A DNA stretch of 20,204 bases, taken from Nitrospiraceae bacterium. GTDB lineage: Bacteria > Nitrospirota > Nitrospiria > Nitrospirales > Nitrospiraceae. The DNA lies in assembly GCA_014534095.1 (NCBI GenBank), contig JACVSD010000021.1, positions 1 to 20,204 of the forward strand, written 5' to 3'. The translations under genes were made by a program, and so were the position numbers. The notes below the pieces were generated by a model. The model saw only the letters and a list, made by a program, of their open reading frames with translations. It was not told where the DNA came from and did not search any database. This document shows, piece after piece, positions 15,740 to 20,204 of the stretch (the first letter of the stretch is position 1; every line of letters starts with the position of its first letter).

Positions 15740-15789
15740 GGAGGAGAACCTCCCGAATGCCGCACGAGCGGGTTCCAGACGAACGGTGA
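15740..15789 (+). promoter_or_regulatory. Possible leader: hairpin over a ribosome site plus 10-codon reading frame
   Basis: GGAGG (15740-15744) and CCTCC (15749-15753) can pair around an AGAA tetraloop. An ATG at 15757 then opens a 10-codon frame (MPHERVPDER), whose TGA at 15787-15789 overlaps the GTG start of the MFS gene at 15786. This would allow translational coupling, with the hairpin masking the Shine-Dalgarno sequence. The MFS gene has no clear ribosome site of its own. The arrangement could be chance. Confidence 0.25.
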
Positions 15790-17093
15790 AGAAAACGTCG
15801 ACAGGGCGCTGGCTGCTGACCGGCGACTTCACCCTCGTCTGGTGGGGCCAGGTTGTGTCACAGATGGGCGACGGCGTCTCGAAATTGGCGTTGTTGTGGT
15901 TCGTCTACTCGGTCACCGGATCGGCGTTGAAGACCAGCGTCATCGGACTCTTGCAGACCATTCCTCCAATCGTTTTAGGCCCAGTGATCGGCGTGGTCGT
16001 GGACAGGCTTTCCAAGAAGGCCCTGCTCATCATCTCGGACATTGTACGGGCCGTCGCACTAGGACTCGTCCCTTGTATGATTGCGCCCGATCACTTTTCC
16101 GTCGGCACGCTGTATATCCTCGTGACGCTGCATGCCATCGCCTCTGCGGTGTTCGGACCGGCGCTCACCGCCTCTATTCCGTCGCTCGTCAAAGCCTCGC
16201 AATACACCTCGGCCAATGCGTTGCTCCAAGGCACGACCAGCCTCGGTATCATCGTGGGTCCGGCGCTGAGCGGCATTGGCATTGCCGCGCTCAGTTCACA
16301 GGAGGTGCTCTGCTGGAATGCCGCGACCTACCTCATCGCCGCCGCCTGTTTCGTACCGATCCGGCTCGCTCCGCCAACGCTCCATCTGACCAAACAACCG
16401 CCCGTCGCCTCAGTCATGCAGGACCTGATGGAAGGTCTCCGATACGTGGTCAAAGGCCAACCCGCGATCGTGTTCCTCACTTTAACGGCGGGGGTCTATA
16501 CCTTCGCCACCAGCGCGTTCACGACCCTCTTCCCTGTCTTTGGAAGAAAAATGCTGGATCTCGGGCCCGTCGAAGTCGGCTATCTGTGGTCGATGCTCGG
16601 CGTGGGACTGCTTGGCACATCCCTGGGGCTGACAACCATTAGCGCATGGACGATTTTCAGGCGGATATGGATGATCACAGTCTCAAGCGCGGTCAGCGGC
16701 GCGGCGTTGTTCGCCCTAGTTTGGGTCCGGGAACCGGTACTTGGAGCGGTCATCCTGGCGATTCTGGGCGCGGGAATCGGTGTGCTGACGCCCGTCGCAT
16801 GGGGCGTACTTCAGGAGTGGTCGCCAGTTCATCTCCTGGGCCGAGCGTTGGCTTTTTACACCATGGGCGCCATGACCTCGGCCATGGGAGGCATCACGTT
16901 CTTTGGATGGGTCACGGGCCGGTTCGGTGAAACGGTCGCGGTGGTGGCGATCGGAGTAGTGATGTGCGCGACGGCCCTCATGGCCGGGGTCTTTATAGCG
17001 CGTCTGCGGCGCGTTCCACCGCCTCCCGCGCGCCCCCGCAAAGTCGAACGTTCGTGTGAAATAGCCAACGCGCATGCAGGAGAGAAGAACTAG
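15786..17093 (+). CDS. MFS transporter, first of a tandem pair (DHA3/MFS_3-like exporter)
   Basis: This 435-residue major facilitator protein is predicted to have about 12 helices. It begins with DFTLVWWGQVVSQMGDG in helix 1. Motif A in the loop between helices 2 and 3 reads GVVVDRLSKKALLI (69-82). FGPALTASIPSLV and ANALLQGTTSLGIIVGPALSG follow, and WGVLQEWSPVHLLGRALAF is near the start of the last helices. These are features of the DHA3/MFS_3 branch (EntS and macrolide-efflux relatives), so drug, siderophore or metabolite export is plausible; the substrate cannot be read. It is a close paralogue of the MFS gene that follows. The start is a GTG at 15786 because the frame has no other start downstream of the BON gene stop. 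A ribosome site is not obvious. The C-terminal tail is basic and Pro-rich (RVPPPPARPRKVER). Confidence 0.9.
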   Translation: MKKTSTGRWLLTGDFTLVWWGQVVSQMGDGVSKLALLWFVYSVTGSALKTSVIGLLQTIPPIVLGPVIGVVVDRLSKKALLIISDIVRAVALGLVPCMIAPDHFSVGTLYILVTLHAIASAVFGPALTASIPSLVKASQYTSANALLQGTTSLGIIVGPALSGIGIAALSSQEVLCWNAATYLIAAACFVPIRLAPPTLHLTKQPPVASVMQDLMEGLRYVVKGQPAIVFLTLTAGVYTFATSAFTTLFPVFGRKMLDLGPVEVGYLWSMLGVGLLGTSLGLTTISAWTIFRRIWMITVSSAVSGAALFALVWVREPVLGAVILAILGAGIGVLTPVAWGVLQEWSPVHLLGRALAFYTMGAMTSAMGGITFFGWVTGRFGETVAVVAIGVVMCATALMAGVFIARLRRVPPPPARPRKVERSCEIANAHAGEKN

Positions 17094-17126
17094 CAAGCTC
17101 CCGAGTATCGACGAGTGCGCCTGCCG

Positions 17127-17149
17127 ATCCGAGACAATTTGTCTCGGAT
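17127..17149. repeat. Near-perfect inverted repeat between the two MFS genes (operator or hairpin)
   Basis: Arms ATCCGAGACAA (17127-17137) and TTGTCTCGGAT (17139-17149) are exact reverse complements around a single T. As RNA this is a 10-bp stem with a 3-nt loop, 33 nt after the stop of the first MFS gene. There is no U run after it, so a regulator-binding palindrome is as likely as a terminator. Confidence 0.7.
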
Positions 17150-17217
17150 GTGTCAATTCTCTCGAAATTGGACTCATTTTAGCCTTGCACCACGAGACAG
17201 TTTGGACGCTTCCTATG

Positions 17218-17234
17218 CCTTGCCCTAGGCAAGG
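17218..17234. repeat. Second inverted repeat upstream of the second MFS gene
   Basis: Arms CCTTGCC (17218-17224) and GGCAAGG (17228-17234) flank CTA, 37 nt before the ATG at 17272. The position, just upstream of the ribosome site (AAAGGAG), suits an operator. The same CCTTGCC half occurs once (14768-14774) upstream of the BON gene. Confidence 0.55.
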
Positions 17235-17271
17235 TCTGTGCAGAGTAGTTGCGGCAACAAAGGAGATACCC

Positions 17272-18624
17272 ATGTCCACCTCCGTGCATGTTGACGCTTC
17301 ACCCGGTCCCCGGCCCGCCGCGTCTCCGGGCTGGCAATTACTCACGACCAAAAATTTCGGCTTTCTATTCTGGGGGCAGTTGACGTCACAGATCGGAGAC
17401 AGTCTAACCCGCGTTGCCTTATTGTGGTTTGTCTACCAACTGACCGGCTCGGCCATGAAAATGGTGATGATCGGCTTGCTTCAAACCATCCCGCCCCTCC
17501 TCCTGTGTCCGTTTATCGGTGTCTATCTCGATCGAGCGAACAAGAAATCCGTCATGGTGTGGGTAGACCTGGTCCGGACCTTCCTGGTGTTGCTGATCCC
17601 GATCTTACACGCGTTCGGGGCTTTGAGCCTGGACCGCCTCTATGCCGCCGTCTTTTTGCTTGCGGTGGTGTCCACGTTCTTCGGACCGGCGCTGTCGTCG
17701 GCGGTGCCTCAAATTGTGCGCCGCGATCAGTTGACGGCGGCCAATGCCCTGTTGCAGACCACCAGTAATATCGGCCTGCTGGTGGGTCCGATCGTCAGCG
17801 GGGTCGGCATTGCCCTCATTGGAGCGCAGAATGTGTTGTATCTCGATGCTGGGACGTTCTTTATCTCGGCCCTCTGTCTGCTGCCCGTCACGCTACGCGC
17901 GCTGGACACGACCTCTGTGCCCGGAGCGGCCCCGGGCAGGTGGAGCGATGACTTATGGGCGGGGCTGCGCTTCGTATGGTACGAGCACCCGATGGTATTG
18001 AACCTCATGTTGGCGGCCACGCTGTACAGCCTCGCGGCCAGCGCCTTTGCCTTTATGTTGCCGGTGTTCGCCGAACAGAACTTGAGTGCCGGCGCCATGG
18101 AAGTGGGCGTGCTCTGGTCCGCACTGGGGGCAGGCATGTTGGCCGCGTCAGCGTGGCTGGCGTCCCGCCGTCAAGGCGACCTGGTCGGGCGTTTCAATCT
18201 CATCTTCCGCGCCATGATTGTCGGAGGTCTGACCATGTGCGGTCTCAGCGTCCTCACCGGCCCCCTGGTGGCCGGCGCCTTCATTATGATCATCGGTGGG
18301 AGCACTGCCCTGTTCATGCCGATCATGTGGGGCGTCCTGCAAGAGGTCACCCCGGAACCGCTCTTGGGACGCGTCTTCGCAACGTTCAGCACCGGCTCGA
18401 TGGCGTCGGCGATGGCCGGCATGGCCGCATTCGGATGGGCGGCCGACACGCTGGGCGCTCACATCAGTTTGCTCGGCATCGGATTGGTCTTGCTCAGCAC
18501 CGCCTGTGTCGCCGCGTTTTCAAGCCGGCGCGTTGGCGCACCGTCCGCCAGAGTAGCGACGCAATCGTCGAGCGAGAGGGTTGCCTCAGTGGAGGCTCCC
18601 GCACCTCCTCACCTGGTGGGCTAG
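17272..18624 (+). CDS. MFS transporter, second of a tandem pair (DHA3/MFS_3-like exporter)
   Basis: This 450-residue major facilitator protein is clearly paralogous to its upstream neighbour. The two share WGQ-x-x-SQ-x-GD in helix 1, ALLWFVY-x-x-TGSA-x-K, IGLLQTIPP and WGVLQE-x-x-P-x-x-LLGR at matching places. Motif A is GVYLDRANKKSVMV (83-96). FGPALSSAVPQIVRRDQLTAAN (first 20 shown by FGPALSSAVPQIV) and GWAADTLGAH in the last helices also fit MFS_3/DHA3 exporters. The open frame extends upstream to 17074, but the ATG at 17272 has AAAGGAG about 7 nt upstream and gives a normal cytoplasmic N-terminus (MSTSVHVDAS). The 178-nt spacer carries two inverted repeats, so it may be regulated separately from the first gene. 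The C-terminus is Ser/Ala-rich and soluble. A strong terminator follows at 18654. The substrate is unknown. Confidence 0.92.
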   Translation: MSTSVHVDASPGPRPAASPGWQLLTTKNFGFLFWGQLTSQIGDSLTRVALLWFVYQLTGSAMKMVMIGLLQTIPPLLLCPFIGVYLDRANKKSVMVWVDLVRTFLVLLIPILHAFGALSLDRLYAAVFLLAVVSTFFGPALSSAVPQIVRRDQLTAANALLQTTSNIGLLVGPIVSGVGIALIGAQNVLYLDAGTFFISALCLLPVTLRALDTTSVPGAAPGRWSDDLWAGLRFVWYEHPMVLNLMLAATLYSLAASAFAFMLPVFAEQNLSAGAMEVGVLWSALGAGMLAASAWLASRRQGDLVGRFNLIFRAMIVGGLTMCGLSVLTGPLVAGAFIMIIGGSTALFMPIMWGVLQEVTPEPLLGRVFATFSTGSMASAMAGMAAFGWAADTLGAHISLLGIGLVLLSTACVAAFSSRRVGAPSARVATQSSSERVASVEAPAPPHLVG

Positions 18625-18653
18625 TCCCAGTTCCCGTTGAACATTCTCCGGGC

Positions 18654-18693
18654 AAAGCGGGCGCCTCGGTTCGAGGCGCCCGCGCCGCTTTCT
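18654..18693. terminator. Bidirectional intrinsic terminator between convergent MFS and SOD genes
   Basis: GCGGGCGCCTCG (18657-18668) and CGAGGCGCCCGC (18672-18683) form a 12-bp perfect stem with loop GTT. It is flanked by AAA on the left and CTTTCT on the right, so each direction has a short U run. It lies between the stop at 18624 and the convergent superoxide dismutase stop at 18739 and can serve both transcripts. Confidence 0.85.
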
Positions 18694-18738
18694 ATGCTCC
18701 TGTGATGAGAGACGCGCGGTCGGCGAGGTAGCGGTCGG

Positions 18739-19362
18739 TCAGGCGGCCAGGACGTCGACCTGGACGCGCCGGTCGACCGCCTTCCAGTCAATGTTAGAGA
18801 AAAAAGCGTCGATGTATTCGCCACGCTTGGAGGGAGCATAGTCGAGGAGATAGGCATGTTCCCAGACGTCCATAACGAGGACCGGAATGAATCCCGCGAC
18901 ATTGCCGTGCTCGTGTAGTGACGTCCAATGGTTAGTCAGCCGTCCCGTCGTGGGATGCTGATAACAAATGGCCCATCCCACCCCTCTCATCTTCCCGACA
19001 CTGATAAAGTCCGTTTTCCATCGTTCAAAACTGCCGAACGAATCGACGGCGCGCCGGACGAACGCTGAGTCGGGCGCCGGCCTTGCCGAGGCAGCCTTCC
19101 GCATGTTGCCAAAGTAATATTCGTGCAGCACCATGCCGTTATACTCGAAGCCCAGACGCCGGGTCAGCTCCGAATAAGCCGGCATCTCTTCTTGATCCAC
19201 CGTGCCGTCTTTAAGGAAATCCGTGATATCACTCGTCAACGCGTTCGCCGCCTTGACGTAGCCTTCATAGAGCGCGACGTGCATCTCCAACGTCCGGTCG
19301 GAAATGCCTTGCAGGCCATGGAGATCAAACGATTTGACGCGATAGGGTTTCTCTCGCAACAT
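18739..19362 (-). CDS. sod: Superoxide dismutase (Fe/Mn family), divergent
   Basis: This 207-residue enzyme of the iron/manganese superoxide dismutase family converts superoxide to oxygen and hydrogen peroxide. All four metal ligands can be placed: H28 in TLEMHVALYEGYV, H80 in YNGMVLHEYYFGN, and D165 and H169 in VLVMDVWEHAYLLDY. Two features differ from textbook enzymes. The HH-x-x-HH cluster after the first ligand is replaced by HVALYEG. The region that normally supplies the second-sphere Gln of Mn enzymes reads TNHWTSLHEHG, where a His (about H150) seems to take its place. Metal preference is therefore unclear. There is no signal peptide, so it is cytoplasmic. The ATG at 19362 has only a weak AGAAAGAA upstream. 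The gene is 12 nt downstream of the FKBP gene and likely in the same operon. Confidence 0.93.
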   Translation of the reverse strand: MLREKPYRVKSFDLHGLQGISDRTLEMHVALYEGYVKAANALTSDITDFLKDGTVDQEEMPAYSELTRRLGFEYNGMVLHEYYFGNMRKAASARPAPDSAFVRRAVDSFGSFERWKTDFISVGKMRGVGWAICYQHPTTGRLTNHWTSLHEHGNVAGFIPVLVMDVWEHAYLLDYAPSKRGEYIDAFFSNIDWKAVDRRVQVDVLAA

Positions 19363-19374
19363 GTCATGTTCTTT

Positions 19375-19878
19375 CTAACTGGATGCGCTGGCCGGCGGCT
19401 GCACCTCAAGTATTTTCACGTCGATGATGACGTGCTTACCGGCAAGCGGATGGTTGAAATCGACCTGCGCCTCGCCTCCGGTGACGTTGGTGACGACAAA
19501 CGGCACGCCTTCCTTCGTCGTCAACACCATGCCGGCCTTGACATCAGCCGGCAAATGGTCGGCCGCAATCACCGCCTTCTTGGTTTCATCATAGGGGCCG
19601 AACGCTTCATCCGCGGATAAATCGACACGCCGCTCTTCTCCCTCTCTCATACCGGCCAGGGCCTTCTCGAGGTTGGGCAGGAGGTCGTGATGCCCGGGCA
19701 CAAATTGGCTTACGTTCTTCGGAATGATAATTTTCGCCTCCGGCACCGTAATGGTGTATTCCATGATCACCGTCGCACCGGCGGCGACCGGGAGATCGGT
19801 TTCCGCATGCGTCACCGAGAAGAACGCCAGCCCGCCTGCCAATGCGGCCAACAGGGTCTTGATTCTCATCATGCGCAT
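19375..19878 (-). CDS. Exported FKBP-type peptidyl-prolyl isomerase, SlyD-like
   Basis: From the ATG at 19878 this is a 167-residue protein with a clear signal peptide (MRMMRIKTLLAALAGGLAFF, cleavage after VTHA near residue 25). The mature part follows the FKBP fold of SlyD. It has a shortened FKBP half (VIMEYTITVPEA, then FVPGHHDLLPNLEKALAGM), an inserted chaperone-type flap (about 88-140, with LSADEAFGPYDE and MVLTTKEGVPFVVTNV), and the returning strand DFNHPLAGKHVIIDVKILEV. It lacks the His-rich tail of E. coli SlyD. It probably helps fold proteins in the periplasm. The open frame reaches 19899, but the ATG codons at 19878 or 19872 are better placed after AAAGGAG. It lies between a Spy/CpxP-like gene and the superoxide dismutase gene with short spacers, which points to a periplasmic stress operon. 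Confidence 0.9.
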   Translation of the reverse strand: MRMMRIKTLLAALAGGLAFFSVTHAETDLPVAAGATVIMEYTITVPEAKIIIPKNVSQFVPGHHDLLPNLEKALAGMREGEERRVDLSADEAFGPYDETKKAVIAADHLPADVKAGMVLTTKEGVPFVVTNVTGGEAQVDFNHPLAGKHVIIDVKILEVQPPASASS

Positions 19879-19913
19879 ACCTCTCCTTTCGCCGCCCATG
19901 CGGCATCTCGCCG

Positions 19914-20204
19914 CTAGTGTGGGGCGATGCGTTCACTTTCCGTCTGCCCTTGCTGGCCACGCCCTTCCTGCGCATGCGCCATCTGTCCAGCCGCTTTCTG
20001 ACGCCATTGCTGGTACTGCTCAGGTCTCAGGACATCTCCGGCCTCGCGGAGCGCGGCCACGCCGGCCATACGGAGCTTGCTGTGTTCCATATCGGCCTTT
20101 TGGATTGCCGCTTCCACTGCCGTGAGCGAGCTGTGTCTGTCATGAATCAGCTTCAGAGCTTCCATTTCCGACTGTTGATACGCCGATTCTCTTGTGCTCT
20201 TCGA
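19914..20204 (-). CDS. Spy/CpxP-like periplasmic protein, 5'-truncated by the window edge
   Basis: The frame is open to the window end, so the visible 96 residues are the C-terminal part. The sequence is helical and charged: MEALKLIHDRHSSLTAVEAA, then DMEHSKLRMAGVAALREAG, then DVLRPEQYQQWRQKAAGQ. The LRPEQYQQW segment resembles the LTxxQ motif of Spy/CpxP and ZraP-like periplasmic proteins. These act as ATP-independent chaperones or as metal or envelope-stress sensors. The C-terminus is Gln/Gly/His-rich (AHAQEGRGQQGQTESERIAPH, first 20 residues). An ATG at 20165 exists, but the reading frame upstream (AYQQSE) looks like continuing protein. Family assignment is by pattern only. The stop lies 35 nt before the FKBP start, so it is probably the upstream gene of that operon. 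Confidence 0.6.
   Translation of the reverse strand, partial: SKSTRESAYQQSEMEALKLIHDRHSSLTAVEAAIQKADMEHSKLRMAGVAALREAGDVLRPEQYQQWRQKAAGQMAHAQEGRGQQGQTESERIAPH

Noticed and set aside
15731..16642. A 303-codon plus-strand frame overlapping the first MFS gene
   Set aside because: Its protein is very Arg/His-rich and not hydrophobic, while the overlapping frame gives a full MFS transporter.
1..20204. CRISPR array, tRNA, insertion sequence or toxin-antitoxin pair
   Set aside because: I looked for regularly spaced repeats, transposase motifs and small paired toxin-antitoxin frames by eye and found none.

Overview
The window reads as a piece of a GC-rich Gram-negative chromosome, most plausibly from the Nitrospirota (Nitrospira-like). 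I infer this from the gene mix and from the look of complex I, the superoxide dismutase and the trehalose/glycogen proteins. I could not run a search, so the taxonomic call is tentative. Nearly all of the sequence is coding. No gap between genes exceeds 300 bases. I saw no tRNA, rRNA, CRISPR array, insertion sequence or phage structural gene.

Layout. (1) Positions 1-2368, plus strand: the end of a complex I operon, with a 5'-truncated nuoM overlapping nuoN by an ATGA junction. (2) Positions 2489-14628, minus strand: a long stress and storage block. In transcription order it holds glgC and treY (ADP-glucose and trehalose synthesis), a hemerythrin-domain protein, three small membrane proteins of the YqjD/YqjE type, a DUF748 (AsmA-like) envelope protein followed 6 nt later by a YihY/BrkB-family membrane protein, Ku (end joining), a histidine phosphatase, and an exported Lon-type (S16) protease domain that has no ATPase. 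(3) Positions 14880-18624, plus strand: a secreted protein with two BON domains on a long Lys/Pro/Glu-rich stalk, then two tandem paralogous MFS exporters. The spacer between the exporters carries two clear inverted repeats. A strong hairpin terminator closes this block. (4) Positions 18739-20204, minus strand: a compact operon of a Spy/CpxP-like protein (cut by the window edge), an exported SlyD-like FKBP prolyl isomerase and an Fe/Mn superoxide dismutase.

Taken together, the accessory part looks like a stationary-phase or envelope-stress neighbourhood: compatible solute and glycogen precursors, oxidative defence, DNA end joining, envelope proteins, and periplasmic folding and proteolysis. 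The genes best worth following up are the exported stand-alone S16 protease, the hemerythrin plus membrane-protein operon with its nested overlaps, the stalked BON protein beside the paralogous exporters, and the atypical superoxide dismutase. I did not find one clearly new defence or mobile system.

Several starts were moved from the longest open frame on the basis of Shine-Dalgarno sequences or signal peptides: nuoN, the S16 protease, hemerythrin, glgC (TTG), the second MFS gene and the FKBP.
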